64,000 bases of DNA from Actinomadura graeca (GTDB lineage Bacteria; Actinomycetota; Actinomycetes; Streptosporangiales; Streptosporangiaceae). The DNA is taken from NCBI RefSeq assembly GCF_019175365.1, contig NZ_CP059572.1, positions 7,750,001-7,814,000 of the forward strand, read 5' to 3'. The position numbers were made by a program, and so were the translations under genes. This document shows, one piece after another, positions 45,151-54,643 of this stretch (the stretch's first letter is position 1; the number at the start of each line of letters is the position of its first letter). Under the pieces are notes generated by a model. That model had not been told where the DNA came from. It worked only from the letters and a program-made list of their open reading frames with translations, and searched no databases.

Positions 45151-46458
45151 GTGATATCCCGTATCGACCTGCGCGGCGGCCTTCCGGCCGACCCGCGCTC
45201 CGTGCTGCCCCGCGCCGAACTCGACGTCGACGCCGCCCTGGACAAGGTGCGGCCGATCTGCGAGGACGTCCGCCATCGCGGCTCGGAGGCGGTCCGGGAG
45301 CACACGCGGGCCTTCGACGGGGTCGAGCTCGACAGCACCCGCGTCGCGCCCGCGGAGATCGAACGGGCCCTCGCGGACCTCGATCCCGCCGTCCGGGACG
45401 CGCTGGAGGAGAGCATCCGCCGCGCCCGCGCCGTGCACCGCGCCCAGCGCCGCGCCGACGTCACCACGCAGGTCGTGCCCGGGGGGACCGTCACCGAACG
45501 GTGGATCCCCGTCGGCCGGGTCGGGCTGTACGTGCCGGGCGGCCTCGCCGTGTACCCGTCGAGCGTGGTCATGAACGTCGTCCCGGCGCAGGAGGCGGGC
45601 GTCGGGTCGCTCGCCGTCACCTCGCCCGCCCAGAAGGACCACGGCGGCCTGCCGCACCCGGCGATCCTCGCCGCCTGCGCGCTGCTCGGCGTGGACGAGG
45701 TGCACGCGGCGGGCGGCGCCCAGGCGATCGCGATGTTCGCCTACGGCACCGACGAGTGCCCCCGCGCCGACCTGGTCACCGGCCCCGGCAACATCTACGT
45801 CGCCGCCGCCAAGCGGCTGCTCAAGGGCGTGATCGGCATCGACGCCGAGGCGGGCCCGACCGAGATCGCGATCCTCGCCGACGCCACCGCGGACCCGGTG
45901 CGGGTCGCCGCCGACCTGATCAGCCAGGCCGAGCACGACGTGCTCGCCGCCGCGGTGCTCGTCACCGACTCGGTCCGGCTCGCCGACGAGGTCGAGGCCG
46001 AGCTGAAGGCGCAGGTCGCCCGGACCCGGCACACCGGGCGGATCACCGAGGCCCTCGCCGGGCGGCAGTCCGGGATCGTGCTCGTGGACTCCCTCGGCGA
46101 CGGCCTGGCCGTCGTGGACGCCTACGCCGCCGAGCACCTGGAGGTCCACACCGCCGACGCGGCCGCCGTCGCCGCCCGCGTCCGCAACGCCGGGGCGATC
46201 TTCGTGGGCCCGTACGCGCCGGTGCCGCTCGGCGACTACCTCGCCGGGTCCAACCACGTGCTGCCGACGGGCGGCTGCGCCTGCCACTCCTCCGGCCTGT
46301 CGGTGCAGTCGTTCCTGCGCGGCGTGCACGTCGTCGAGTACGACCGGGACGCCCTCGCGGAGGCCACCGGCCGGGTCGTCGCGCTCGCCGAGGCCGAGGA
46401 CCTGCCGGCGCACGGCGCCGCCCTCAAGGCCCGGTTCGGCTGGGAGGTCCCCTCGTGA
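45151..46458 (+). CDS. hisD: Histidinol dehydrogenase
   Basis: A 435-residue zinc enzyme making the last two oxidations of histidine synthesis (histidinol to histidine, with NAD). [73 protein letters not shown] and SQAEHDVLA are conserved. First gene of hisDCB-hisH-hisA-hisF. GTG start with a -10 box six bases upstream. Confidence 0.97.
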   Translation: MISRIDLRGGLPADPRSVLPRAELDVDAALDKVRPICEDVRHRGSEAVREHTRAFDGVELDSTRVAPAEIERALADLDPAVRDALEESIRRARAVHRAQRRADVTTQVVPGGTVTERWIPVGRVGLYVPGGLAVYPSSVVMNVVPAQEAGVGSLAVTSPAQKDHGGLPHPAILAACALLGVDEVHAAGGAQAIAMFAYGTDECPRADLVTGPGNIYVAAAKRLLKGVIGIDAEAGPTEIAILADATADPVRVAADLISQAEHDVLAAAVLVTDSVRLADEVEAELKAQVARTRHTGRITEALAGRQSGIVLVDSLGDGLAVVDAYAAEHLEVHTADAAAVAARVRNAGAIFVGPYAPVPLGDYLAGSNHVLPTGGCACHSSGLSVQSFLRGVHVVEYDRDALAEATGRVVALAEAEDLPAHGAALKARFGWEVPS

Positions 46459-47564
46459 CCGTCCCCGGCCTGCCGATCCGCGACGACCTGCGCGGCCTGG
46501 AGCCCTACGGGGCGCCGCAGCTCGACGTCCCGTACGCGCTGAACACCAACGAGAACCCCTACCCGCCGTCCGAGCGGCTGGTGAAGGCCCTCGGCGAGGC
46601 GGTCATGGACGTGGCCGGGACGCTCAACCGCTACCCCGACCGCGACGCGTCCGCGCTCCGCGAGGACCTCGCGGCTTTCCTGAACGCCGACACGCCCGGC
46701 GTGGGGCTCACCGGCCGCCGCGTCTGGGCCGCGAACGGCTCCAACGAGATCATCCAGCAGATCCTCCAGGTGTTCGGGGGGCCGGGGCGCACCGCGGTCG
46801 GCTTCGAGCCGTCCTACTCGATGCACCCGATCATCACCCGCGTGTCGGGCACCCGCTGGGTGGACGCCTTCCGCGACGAGGACTTCGGCATCGACCCCGG
46901 CCGCGCGGTCGAGGCGGTGCGCGGGCACCGGCCCGACGTCGTGTTCCTCACCTCGCCGAACAACCCGACCGGCACCGCCCTGCCGCTGGAGGCGATCGAG
47001 GCCGTCCTGGAGGCCGCGCCGGGCATGGTCGTGGTCGACGAGGCGTACGCGGAGTTCCGCCGCGGCGGCACCCCGTCCGCGCTGACCCTGCTGGACCGGT
47101 ACCCGCGCCTGATCGTCACCCGGACGATGTCCAAGGCGTTCGCGATGGCGGGGACGCGGCTCGGCTACCTCGCCGCCTCGCCCGCCGTGATCGACGCGCT
47201 GCTGCTCGTCCGGCTGCCCTACCACCTGTCGGCCGTCACCCAGGCGGTGGCGCGCACCGCCCTCGCCCACGGCGAGGAGCTGCTCGGCGGCGTCGAGGCG
47301 CTGCGCGGCGAGCGCGACGCGGTCGTCGCGTGGCTGCGCGGCCGCGGCCTGGCGGTGGCCGACTCCGACGCCAACTTCGTGCTGTTCGGGACGTTCCCCG
47401 ACCGCCGGCGGGTGTGGGAGGGCCTGCTCGCCCGCGGCGTGCTGATCCGGGAGGTGGGCCCGCCCGAGTGGCTGCGGGTCAGCGTCGGCACACCCGAGGA
47501 GATGGCCGCGTTCCGCACCGCCCTGGAAGAAGTCCTCCGAGAAGCACCGAGGGAGAGTCTGTGA
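46455..47564 (+). CDS. hisC: Histidinol-phosphate aminotransferase
   Basis: A 369-residue class I/II PLP aminotransferase, converting imidazole acetol phosphate to histidinol phosphate. [50 protein letters not shown], the PLP lysine in [17 protein letters not shown], and [11 protein letters not shown] are visible. GTG overlaps the hisD stop. Confidence 0.96.
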   Translation: MTVPGLPIRDDLRGLEPYGAPQLDVPYALNTNENPYPPSERLVKALGEAVMDVAGTLNRYPDRDASALREDLAAFLNADTPGVGLTGRRVWAANGSNEIIQQILQVFGGPGRTAVGFEPSYSMHPIITRVSGTRWVDAFRDEDFGIDPGRAVEAVRGHRPDVVFLTSPNNPTGTALPLEAIEAVLEAAPGMVVVDEAYAEFRRGGTPSALTLLDRYPRLIVTRTMSKAFAMAGTRLGYLAASPAVIDALLLVRLPYHLSAVTQAVARTALAHGEELLGGVEALRGERDAVVAWLRGRGLAVADSDANFVLFGTFPDRRRVWEGLLARGVLIREVGPPEWLRVSVGTPEEMAAFRTALEEVLREAPRESL

Positions 47565-48154
47565 CGCGCAAGGGACGAGTCGAGCGGGGGACCAGCGAGA
47601 CGCGGGTCCTCGTCGAGATCGACCTCGACGGCACCGGGCAGGTCGACGTGGCCACCGGCGTGGGGTTCTTCGACCACATGCTGGCCCAGCTCGGCAAGCA
47701 CGGGTCGTTCGACCTGACCGTCAAGACCACCGGCGACCTGCACATCGACAGCCACCACACCATCGAGGACACCGCCATCGCGCTCGGCCAGGCGTTCCGG
47801 GAGGCGCTCGGCGACAAGGCCGGCATCCGGCGCTTCGCCGACGCCTCGATCCCGCTGGACGAGGCCCTCGCGCAGGTCACCGTGGACGTGTCCGGCCGCC
47901 CCTACCTCGTGCACGTCGAGCCCGAGCGCATGGCCCCGATGATCGGCCCCGAGTACGACACCACGATGACCCGGCACGTGTTCGAGTCGTTCGTCGCGAA
48001 CGCGCGGGTCGCCCTGCACGTCCACGTCCCGTACGGGCGCAACGCCCACCACATCGTCGAGGCGCAGTTCAAGGCCCTGGCCCGCGCGCTGCGCGACGCG
48101 GTGGCGTTCGACCCGAAGGTGCACGGCGTCCCGTCCACCAAGGGGGCGCTGTAG
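47561..48154 (+). CDS. hisB: Imidazoleglycerol-phosphate dehydratase
   Basis: A 197-residue monofunctional dehydratase with the repeated metal-binding motifs: [34 protein letters not shown] and the second set THMTRH-like [29 protein letters not shown]. No phosphatase domain, as usual outside enterobacteria. GTG overlaps the hisC stop; GAGGGAGAG is upstream. Confidence 0.96.
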   Translation: MTRKGRVERGTSETRVLVEIDLDGTGQVDVATGVGFFDHMLAQLGKHGSFDLTVKTTGDLHIDSHHTIEDTAIALGQAFREALGDKAGIRRFADASIPLDEALAQVTVDVSGRPYLVHVEPERMAPMIGPEYDTTMTRHVFESFVANARVALHVHVPYGRNAHHIVEAQFKALARALRDAVAFDPKVHGVPSTKGAL

Positions 48155-48156
48155 CG

Positions 48157-48327
48157 GTGGAGGCCGGCGGCGTGGAGTTCACCTTCGGCAACGTCGCGAT
48201 CTTCGCGGTGGCGCTGTTCCTGCTGGCGGGCGTCTACAGCTTCGTCAAGCAGGGACTGAAGATCGCCGCGCTGGCCGTGCTGGTGCTGGCGTGCCTGGCG
48301 TTCGCGGGGGGTGTGATGTGGCTGTGA
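48157..48327 (+). CDS. Small membrane protein inside the his operon
   Basis: A 56-residue reading, [20 protein letters not shown] and onward, with two hydrophobic stretches (about residues 12-28 and 36-55) around [11 protein letters not shown] lies two bases after the hisB stop, and the stop overlaps the hisH start region. Only a weak RBS is available, so translation is probably coupled. No family is recognised. The composition and hydrophobicity look like a real two-helix membrane protein. Confidence 0.6.
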   Translation: MEAGGVEFTFGNVAIFAVALFLLAGVYSFVKQGLKIAALAVLVLACLAFAGGVMWL

Positions 48328-48962
48328 GGAAGGTCGTCGTCCTGGACTACGGCTCGGGCAACCTCCGCTCGGCCGAGCGCGCCGTCGCCCGCGCCGGCGC
48401 CGACGTCACGGTCACCGCCGACTGGGACGCCGCGCTCGCCGCCGACGGGCTGGTCGTCCCCGGCGTCGGCGCGTTCGCCGCCTGCATGGCGGGCCTGCGC
48501 TCGGTCCGCGGCGACCAGATCATCGGCCGCCGCCTCGCGGGGGGCCGTCCCGTCCTCGGCATCTGCGTCGGCATGCAGATCCTGTTCACCAAGGGCATCG
48601 AGCACGGCGTGACCACCGAGGGCTGCGACGAGTGGCCCGGCACCGTCGACCGGCTGGAGGCCCCCGTCGTGCCCCACATGGGCTGGAGCACGGTGGACGC
48701 CCCGTCCGGATCCGTCCTGTTCGACGGCATGGACGCCGGCACCCGCTTCTACTTCGTGCACTCCTACGCCGTCCGCCACTGGGACCTGGAGCCCGACCCG
48801 GCCGGGCGCCTGGAGCCGCCGCTCGTCACGTGGGCCGAGCACGGCGGCCCGTTCGTCGCCGCGGTGGAGAACGGCCCCCTGTCGGCGACCCAGTTCCACC
48901 CCGAGAAGTCCGGCGACGCCGGAGCGGCGCTCCTGCGCAACTGGCTCACCGGCCTCGCCTGA
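48318..48962 (+). CDS. hisH: Imidazole glycerol phosphate synthase, glutaminase subunit HisH
   Basis: A 214-residue class I glutamine amidotransferase that feeds ammonia to His[20 protein letters not shown], the nucleophile Cys in [10 protein letters not shown], and HPEKSGDAG with catalytic His and Glu are present. GTG 48318 has GGGGGG six bases upstream; GTG 48324 forms a GTGA overlap with the small protein and is an equal alternative. Confidence 0.95.
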   Translation: MAVRKVVVLDYGSGNLRSAERAVARAGADVTVTADWDAALAADGLVVPGVGAFAACMAGLRSVRGDQIIGRRLAGGRPVLGICVGMQILFTKGIEHGVTTEGCDEWPGTVDRLEAPVVPHMGWSTVDAPSGSVLFDGMDAGTRFYFVHSYAVRHWDLEPDPAGRLEPPLVTWAEHGGPFVAAVENGPLSATQFHPEKSGDAGAALLRNWLTGLA

Positions 48963-49003
48963 CCGTCCGTCCGCCCTGCCATCCGCATCGATTGGGTTCC
49001 CGC

Positions 49004-49723
49004 ATGACTCTGACGCTCCTTCCCGCGGTCGACGTCGCCGACGGCCAGGCCGTGCGCCTGGTCCAGGGCGAGGCCGGTTCCGAGACCTCCTACGGCGCGC
49101 CGCTCGACGCCGCGCTGGCCTGGCAGGAGGCGGGGGCGGAGTGGATCCATCTGGTCGACCTGGACGCGGCGTTCGGCCGGGGCTCCAACCGGGGGCTGCT
49201 GGCCGAGGTGACCGGGCGGCTGGACGTGCGGGTGGAGCTGTCGGGCGGCATCCGCGACGACGCCTCGCTGGAGGCGGCGCTCGCCACCGGCTGCGCCCGG
49301 GTCAACATCGGGACCGCGGCGCTGGAGGACCCCGCGTGGTGCCGGAAGATCATCGCCTCGCACGGCGAGCGGATCGCGGTGGGGCTGGACGTGCGCGGCA
49401 CGACCCTCGCCGCCCGCGGCTGGACGCGCGAGGGCGGCGACCTGTGGGAGGTCCTCGACCGGCTGGAGGACGACGGCTGCCCCCGCTACGTGGTCACCGA
49501 CGTCACCAAGGACGGCACGCTCCGCGGCCCCAACACCGGCCTCCTGCGCGAGGTGTGCTCCCGCACCGACCGGCCCGTCATCGCGTCCGGGGGCGTGTCG
49601 TCGCTGGACGACCTGCGCGCGCTCGCCGGGCTCGTCCCGGACGGCGTGGAGGGCGCGATCGTCGGGAAGGCGCTGTACGCGGGGGCGTTCACGCTGGAAG
49701 AGGCACTGGAGGCCGTGAAGTGA
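49004..49723 (+). CDS. priA: Phosphoribosyl isomerase HisA / PriA
   Basis: A 239-residue TIM barrel. [61 protein letters not shown] and [18 protein letters not shown] match the PriA type of actinobacteria, which catalyses both the HisA step and, in trp synthesis, the TrpF step. Dual activity is inferred from the family. ATG 49004, 41 bases after hisH; GTGA overlap with hisF. Confidence 0.93.
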   Translation: MTLTLLPAVDVADGQAVRLVQGEAGSETSYGAPLDAALAWQEAGAEWIHLVDLDAAFGRGSNRGLLAEVTGRLDVRVELSGGIRDDASLEAALATGCARVNIGTAALEDPAWCRKIIASHGERIAVGLDVRGTTLAARGWTREGGDLWEVLDRLEDDGCPRYVVTDVTKDGTLRGPNTGLLREVCSRTDRPVIASGGVSSLDDLRALAGLVPDGVEGAIVGKALYAGAFTLEEALEAVK

Positions 49724-50481
49724 GCGTCGCCGTGCGGGTCATCCCGTGCCTGGACGTGGACGCCGGGCGGGTGGTCAAGGGCGTCAACTTCCAGAACCTG
49801 CGCGACGCCGGCGACCCCGTCGAGCTGGCCCGCCGCTACGACGCGGAGGGCGCCGACGAGCTGACGTTCCTCGACATCACCGCCTCCAGCGGCGACCGGT
49901 CCACCACGTACGAGGTGGTGCGCCGCACGGCCGAGCAGGTGTTCATCCCGCTGACGGTCGGCGGCGGCGTCCGCACGGTGGACGACGTCGACCGGCTGCT
50001 GCGCGCGGGCGCCGACAAGGTGTCGGTCAACACCGCCGCCATCGCCCGGCCGGAGTTCCTGCGTGAGGCCGCGCGGCGGTTCGGGTCGCAGTGCGTGGTG
50101 CTGTCGGTGGACGCCCGGCGCGCCGCGGGCACGGAGTCGGGCTTCGAGGTGACCACGCACGGCGGCCGGGAGGGGACGGGCATCGACGCGGTCGGGTGGG
50201 CCCGCCGGGGCCAGGAGCTCGGCGTCGGGGAGATCCTGCTCAACTCCATGGACGCCGACGGCACCAAGGCCGGGTTCGACCTGGAGATGCTCGGCCGTGT
50301 CCGCGAGGCCGTCACGGTGCCCGTCATCGCCAGCGGCGGCGCCGGGGACGTGACGCACTTCGCGCCCGCCGTGGACGCGGGCGCCGACGCGGTGCTCGCC
50401 GCGAGCGTCTTCCACTTCGGGCAGCTGACGATCGGGGACGTCAAGGCCGCGCTCGGCGCCGCGGGGCATCCCGTCCGCTGA
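49720..50481 (+). CDS. hisF: Imidazole glycerol phosphate synthase, cyclase subunit HisF
   Basis: A 253-residue TIM barrel forming the heterodimer with His[39 protein letters not shown] (catalytic Asp), [25 protein letters not shown] and [20 protein letters not shown] (second Asp) are conserved. GTG overlaps the hisA stop. Last gene of the operon; a strong terminator follows. Confidence 0.97.
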   Translation: MSVAVRVIPCLDVDAGRVVKGVNFQNLRDAGDPVELARRYDAEGADELTFLDITASSGDRSTTYEVVRRTAEQVFIPLTVGGGVRTVDDVDRLLRAGADKVSVNTAAIARPEFLREAARRFGSQCVVLSVDARRAAGTESGFEVTTHGGREGTGIDAVGWARRGQELGVGEILLNSMDADGTKAGFDLEMLGRVREAVTVPVIASGGAGDVTHFAPAVDAGADAVLAASVFHFGQLTIGDVKAALGAAGHPVR

Positions 50482-50496
50482 CCGGCGGACCTGGAC

Positions 50497-50531
50497 CGGC
50501 CGTCCCCGCCGCTGGCGGGCCGGCCGTTTCT
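50497..50531 (+). terminator. his operon terminator
   Basis: CGGCC-gt-CCCGCC-gct-GGCGGG-cc-GGCCG forms a long stem with one internal loop and is followed by TTTCTCT. It begins 15 bases after the hisF stop. Confidence 0.8.
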
Positions 50532-50575
50532 CTGAGATCGTGGCGCTCGACGACACGGCTAGGGGGAGAACGACG

Positions 50576-51193
50576 ATGTGGCCCGGGTCGAATCCGCCGA
50601 TCGGACCGCCGCCCATGGGCCCGCCGCCCGCGGGCCCGCCGTGGTCACCGCCGCCGCCGGTCAAGCCGAGCGCCGGATGGTACGCCCTGCCGGTCCTGTT
50701 CACGCTCGTGGCCGTGGTCGGCCTGGCCGTCGTCCTCGCCCTCTTCCTGGACGACTCCAACGTCGCCGAGGGCCCGTCGGCGTCCGGCGACCCGCGGGCG
50801 GGCCTGCGCGTCGAGCTGACCGAGGGGCACACCTACTTCGTCTACGTCCGGGACGGCTCGCCCGTCCCCTACTCGTGCTCGCTGCGGCAGGGGACGGAGA
50901 CGGGCACCGTCGCGCTGACCCGCAGGAACTCCTGGAGCGCCTCCGACCACGCCGGCTACGACTACGCCGCCACGTTCGAGGCCCCGCTGAACGGGACGGC
51001 CCTGCTGACCTGCCGCGGCACCGGCGCCCGGATGCTGGTGACGCCCGACGACACCGCGGACTTCTACCTGGGCGTCGCCGTCCTGGGCGCTGTGCTCCTC
51101 GGCGTCCTGGCCATCCTGGCGTTCATCTTCCTGCCGGTACGGCGCGGCAACGCCAAGCGCCGTGCCGCGGCCGCGCGCGCGTACCCCTACTGA
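50576..51193 (+). CDS. Membrane protein, unknown function
   Basis: A 205-residue protein. A Pro/Gly-rich N-terminus (PPIGPPPMGPPPAGPPWSPPPP) precedes a helix (ALPVLFTLVAVVGLAVVLALFL, about residues 38-58). An extracytoplasmic domain of about 95 residues with two cysteines (YSCSLRQ and LTCRGTG, a likely disulfide) follows, then a second helix (LGVAVLGAVLLGVLAILAFIFLP) and a basic tail. Similar Pro-rich double-pass proteins are common in actinomycetes with no known role. ATG 50576 has AGGGGGAGA upstream. Confidence 0.75.
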   Translation: MWPGSNPPIGPPPMGPPPAGPPWSPPPPVKPSAGWYALPVLFTLVAVVGLAVVLALFLDDSNVAEGPSASGDPRAGLRVELTEGHTYFVYVRDGSPVPYSCSLRQGTETGTVALTRRNSWSASDHAGYDYAATFEAPLNGTALLTCRGTGARMLVTPDDTADFYLGVAVLGAVLLGVLAILAFIFLPVRRGNAKRRAAAARAYPY

Positions 51194-51337
51194 CGCGTCG
51201 CCGCCCGGGATTCCTGCCATGGGCGGCCAAGGGCGTTTTGTGAAATGCCCGACCGGGGAGGGTGGAAGCGGACGGCCACGCCGCCCGGTGGCACGGCGCC
51301 GCCGCCGCGCGGTGCGCCGGGACGGAAGGTGACCGCC

Positions 51338-51622
51338 GTGAGCGGACCGTACGAGACCGAGGACGACGCCTTCACCGAGGTGCGCGACATCTACGCCGGG
51401 TTCGGCAAACGCGGTGTGATGCAGGCCCGGACGCTCGACCTGCTGCTGCGCGTCTGCGCCGAGCACGGAATCGAGCTGGGCGACTACGACCGGCGGGTGC
51501 TCCGCTGGCTGTCGGCGCAGCCCCCCGAGACCGCCCAGGTCATCGCCGCCCTGATCGCCCGTGCGGCGCCCTCGCGGCGTGCCGGGGTGACCGGCGACGC
51601 CCAGCGTCCGGCACCGGTCTGA
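51338..51622 (+). CDS. Small hypothetical protein
   Basis: A 94-residue soluble protein starting MSGPYETEDDAFTEVRDIYAGF, largely helical by eye, with conserved-looking GIELGDYDRRVLRWLSAQPPETAQVIAALI. GTG 51338 has GGAAGGTGA six bases upstream; starting at 51245 would add 31 low-complexity residues. I do not recognise the family. It is followed by the convergent winged-helix gene. Confidence 0.6.
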   Translation: MSGPYETEDDAFTEVRDIYAGFGKRGVMQARTLDLLLRVCAEHGIELGDYDRRVLRWLSAQPPETAQVIAALIARAAPSRRAGVTGDAQRPAPV

Positions 51623-51654
51623 CGCGCCGCGGGGCCGGGAGCCCGCGGGCAGGG

Positions 51655-52830
51655 TCATGCCGTGAGCTCGCGTTCCAGGGGAGTGCGGAAACGCGGGATC
51701 GCGCGGACGTCGCCGTACCAGGCGGCCATCCGCGCGGCCTCACGGTCGACGGCGGCGCGGGCGTCGGCGCCGACGTCCTCCAGGAACCGCACGGCGATCT
51801 CGCCGTCCGCGCGCTGGGCCCAGCCGCCGACGATGCGGCCGTCCCACCAGACGGTCGGGCCGATGTTGCCGTTCCGGTCGAACAGCGCGGGCCGGTGGGG
51901 GCCGAGGAACCAGTCGCGTTCCTGCCAGCCCATCGGCGTCGGGTCGAGGGCGGGCAGCAGCGCCGCCCACGGCTGGGGCTCGGCGGCGGGCTCCAGGTCG
52001 TCGGCCATGACGAGGCCCGTGGTGCCGCCGAGGTCCACCTCGGTCACGTCCAGGAGGGCCAGGGCCTTGCGGACCTCTCCGAGGGTCCAGCCCGTCCACC
52101 ACCGCAGGTCACCGATGGGCGCCGGGCCGAACGCGCGCAGCCAGCGTTCCGCGAGCGCGGCGCGGGCGTCGTCGGCGGGCATCGCGGGGATCCCGCCGGG
52201 CAGCCACGCCTCGACCGGCGACCACCGGTACTGGCTGCTGATCCACGAGCCGTTCGGGCGGCCCCGGACGATCAGGCCCTCGCAGCCGAGCGTGACCAGG
52301 ACCCACGTCGTGATGTTGGTGGGCCGCGAGTAGGACTTGCCGGGCGCGGGGTCGACCTGCGTGCGCAGCCGCGGCTCGTCGGCGCCGAGCTGCGCGCCGG
52401 TCGCCTCGCCGCGGGCCAGCAGCGCCCGGTGGGCGCCCTCCTCCACCTCGCGGAAGAACGCGGCGGCGTCCTCGACGACGCCCGCCTGCCCGATGAACCG
52501 GGTGTAGGTGCGGCGCTGCTTGGCCGCCAGCGCGTTCGCGGTGGAAAACTGCAGGACCGGGACGAGCTCGACCGGCGCGACGAACATCGTGCGGCGCATC
52601 GCCAGCATCCGCAGCAGGGTCCGGTCGTCGTACAGGGCCCGCTCCACCATGGCCGGCACGGCCCGGACGCTGCGGGCCGCCACGGACAGGAACACCGTGG
52701 CCGGGTCGGTGGCGTGCAGCACCACGAGGGACCGGGCGATCCCGGCGACGTCGTCGGTCCGCCCGGCGGCGGCCAGCCGGTGCCGGACGCCCAGCCGGGC
52801 GCGCCGCTCGGCGATGGTCATCGAACGCAT
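51655..52830 (-). CDS. Winged-helix DNA-binding domain protein (HTH_42/YcaQ-like)
   Basis: A 391-residue protein. The start RARLGVRHRLA, then SLVVLHATDPATVFLSVAAR and MLAMRRTMFVAP are typical of the AlkZ/YcaQ-related winged-helix family common in actinomycetes. Some relatives are DNA glycosylases for crosslinks; the catalytic QxQ/QxD motif of AlkZ is not clearly visible, so enzyme activity is uncertain. The C-terminal part has LFDRNGNIGPTVWWDGRIVGGWAQ, a strongly conserved block. Confidence 0.85.
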   Translation of the reverse strand: MRSMTIAERRARLGVRHRLAAAGRTDDVAGIARSLVVLHATDPATVFLSVAARSVRAVPAMVERALYDDRTLLRMLAMRRTMFVAPVELVPVLQFSTANALAAKQRRTYTRFIGQAGVVEDAAAFFREVEEGAHRALLARGEATGAQLGADEPRLRTQVDPAPGKSYSRPTNITTWVLVTLGCEGLIVRGRPNGSWISSQYRWSPVEAWLPGGIPAMPADDARAALAERWLRAFGPAPIGDLRWWTGWTLGEVRKALALLDVTEVDLGGTTGLVMADDLEPAAEPQPWAALLPALDPTPMGWQERDWFLGPHRPALFDRNGNIGPTVWWDGRIVGGWAQRADGEIAVRFLEDVGADARAAVDREAARMAAWYGDVRAIPRFRTPLERELTA

Positions 52831-52882
52831 GAACGAATACTACGCGGAGCGGGCGCCCTGCCCGGCGGGGTCCCGGCCGCGC

Positions 52883-53215
52883 TCAGCCGCTGTGCGAGAA
52901 CTTCACGACGACGTTGTCCTTGGTGACGGACTGGACCGAGACGTCGAACCCTTCCGCCTGGTCGCCGCCGCCCCGCGGCACGGTCACCGTCTGGCCGGCG
53001 ACCTTCAGGGTGACGGTGTTGCCCTGGACGCTCACCAGCTCGGTCTTCACACCGAGGACGGAGGCGCTCGCGTCGACGCCCCGGTCGAACGTCACCGTGC
53101 ACGAGTTGGCGTTGCAGTCGGTCTTGCTGTTCTCGCCGCCGCAGGCGGCGAGGCCCCCGAGGGGCAGCAGCAGGAGGGGCAGGACGGCCAGCTTCCGGCG
53201 TACGGAGGAGGTCAT
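52883..53215 (-). CDS. Small lipoprotein
   Basis: A 110-residue exported lipoprotein. Basic start MTSSVRRK, hydrophobic core LAVLPLLLLPLGG, lipobox LAAC with the acylated Cys at residue 25, then a beta-rich domain of about 75 residues with two further cysteines (DCNANSC, possible disulfide). LspA from 32480 would process it. Function unknown. Confidence 0.85.
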   Translation of the reverse strand: MTSSVRRKLAVLPLLLLPLGGLAACGGENSKTDCNANSCTVTFDRGVDASASVLGVKTELVSVQGNTVTLKVAGQTVTVPRGGGDQAEGFDVSVQSVTKDNVVVKFSHSG

Positions 53216-53358
53216 GCCGGCGAGTCTAGAGGCCGCGGGGCCCTCCGCCCGTCCTCCCGCGGGCGGGATTCACCGGGCGGCGGGTAGTCCTCCACGGTGA
53301 CGCCGTGTCGTCGGCGCGCGAGCTGGATCTTCGCCGGGCACCGTGTTTCGCTGGGGGG

Positions 53359-54015
53359 ATGACCTGTGAAGACGCCTGGCGGCCGATGGTCGGGCCGGTG
53401 GTGTGCGCCGGGCTGCGGATGGAGGCGCGCGCGGTGCGGCGCGGCCTGACCCGCATCCCGGTCGTGGTGGTCGGCTACCGTGCCCGCCGCGCCGACCGGC
53501 TGCCGGCGGCGTGCGCCGCCCTCGTGGCGATGGGGTTCGGCGGCGCGCTCGACGAGCGGCTCCGCCCGGGGGACGTCCTGGTCGCGGACGAGATCCGCGG
53601 CGGCGCCGGGCCGGTGCCGTGCCGCGCCGCGCACATGCTGGCCGGCGAGCTGATCCGGGACGGCCTCAGCGTGCAGGTCGGGCCGCTGGTGACCACCGAC
53701 CACATCGTGGGGCGCGCGGAGCGGGCGCTCTGGGCGGCAGGGGGCGCGCGCATGGCCGACATGGAGTCGGCCGTGATCGCCGCCCGCGCGGGAGGCAGGC
53801 CGGTCGCCGCCGTCCGCGTCGTCGTCGATGGACCCGGGCATCCGCTGCTGCACCCGGGGACGGTGGCCCGCGGGATCGCCGCGCGCCGGGTCCTGGCCCG
53901 CACCGGCCCCGCGCTGGAGCGGTGGGGCGCCCTCCTGGTCAGCGGGGGCGCCGGGCACGGCGACGGTGCCGGTGACGCCGACGGCATCGGGGACGGAGGC
54001 GTCCGCACCCCGTGA
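53359..54015 (+). CDS. Nucleoside phosphorylase-superfamily protein (nucleosidase-like)
   Basis: A 218-residue protein of the purine/uridine phosphorylase fold. VCAGLRMEARAVRRGL at the start, MGFGGALDERLRPGDVLVADEI, and the DMESAVIAA motif that binds the nucleoside ribose. It resembles the nucleosidase (HpnG-type) enzymes of hopanoid clusters, but no hopanoid genes are nearby, so the substrate is open. ATG 53359 follows GGGGGG with little spacing. The tail is Gly/Asp-rich. Confidence 0.72.
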   Translation: MTCEDAWRPMVGPVVCAGLRMEARAVRRGLTRIPVVVVGYRARRADRLPAACAALVAMGFGGALDERLRPGDVLVADEIRGGAGPVPCRAAHMLAGELIRDGLSVQVGPLVTTDHIVGRAERALWAAGGARMADMESAVIAARAGGRPVAAVRVVVDGPGHPLLHPGTVARGIAARRVLARTGPALERWGALLVSGGAGHGDGAGDADGIGDGGVRTP

Positions 54016-54075
54016 GGCGCTCCCCGTGAGGCGCGCCCTGTGAGGCGCACCCCCGTGAGGCAAGCCCTGTGACGG
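54010..54075. repeat. Tandem repeat of about 14-15 bp, four to five units
   Basis: Units CCGTGAGGCGCTCC, CCGTGAGGCGCGCC, CTGTGAGGCGCACC and CCCGTGAGGCAAGCC, then partial CTGTGACGGCG, follow each other. The array begins at the nucleosidase stop codon and fills the gap to the convergent lipoprotein gene. Each unit brings in-frame or out-of-frame TGA codons. Confidence 0.8.
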
Positions 54076-54098
54076 CGTCGCCGGAGGGGCCGGCCGTC

Positions 54099-54542
54099 CT
54101 AGCTGTGCTTCATCCCGGGCATCTCGCCGTGCGACTCGCCGGACGTGATGCGGCCGCCCAGGTCCTTCTGGAGGGACTGGAGGGTCGCCGGGGTGCTCAC
54201 CGCGACCCACCGCGTCCCGACCAGGTACGAGCCGCCCCAGGGCTTGGCCTCCTCCATCCAGGCGGTCATGCCCTTGTCGGAGGTGAAGCTCACCAGGACG
54301 TACCGCCCGCGCGAGTTCGTGCAGTTGCCCTGCTCAAGCTCCTGGGCCTTGCGCTGCCCGGTCAGCGTGCACCCGGTCCGTGAGGCGAGCTGGTCGAGGC
54401 TGGCCGGGGTGCCCTCCCTCTCCGAGCCGCCGCCGGACGCCTCGGACTTGCCGGAGCAGCCCGCCGCCAGCGGCAGCGTGAGCGCGGCGACGCCGCACAG
54501 CAGCCCAGTCCTGATCGCTCCGAGGTGGTGCGTGGAGCCCAT
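54099..54542 (-). CDS. Small lipoprotein
   Basis: A 147-residue exported lipoprotein. Hydrophobic segment TGLLCGVAALTLPLAAGC with the lipobox LAAGC, then a Ser/Gly/Glu linker and a compact domain with two cysteines (TGCTLTGQRKAQELEQGNC). YVLVSFTSDKGMTAWMEEAKPWGG recalls small sensor or solute-binding-like domains, without a firm family. ATG 54542 has GGGAGGAA upstream; a longer start would add 14 residues. Confidence 0.82.
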   Translation of the reverse strand: MGSTHHLGAIRTGLLCGVAALTLPLAAGCSGKSEASGGGSEREGTPASLDQLASRTGCTLTGQRKAQELEQGNCTNSRGRYVLVSFTSDKGMTAWMEEAKPWGGSYLVGTRWVAVSTPATLQSLQKDLGGRITSGESHGEMPGMKHS

Positions 54543-54643
54543 GGCCGTTCCTCCCGGGTGAGATGCGCGATTCCGACGGTGCAATACGCATCCCGCCTCG
54601 GGCGGGGTTCAGTGCCGGCCCGGGCGGCGGTCCCGGCGGCGGC

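Noticed and set aside
53359..54015. Hopanoid biosynthesis cluster
   Set aside because: The nucleosidase-like gene recalls HpnG, but no squalene, hopene cyclase or radical SAM genes are nearby.
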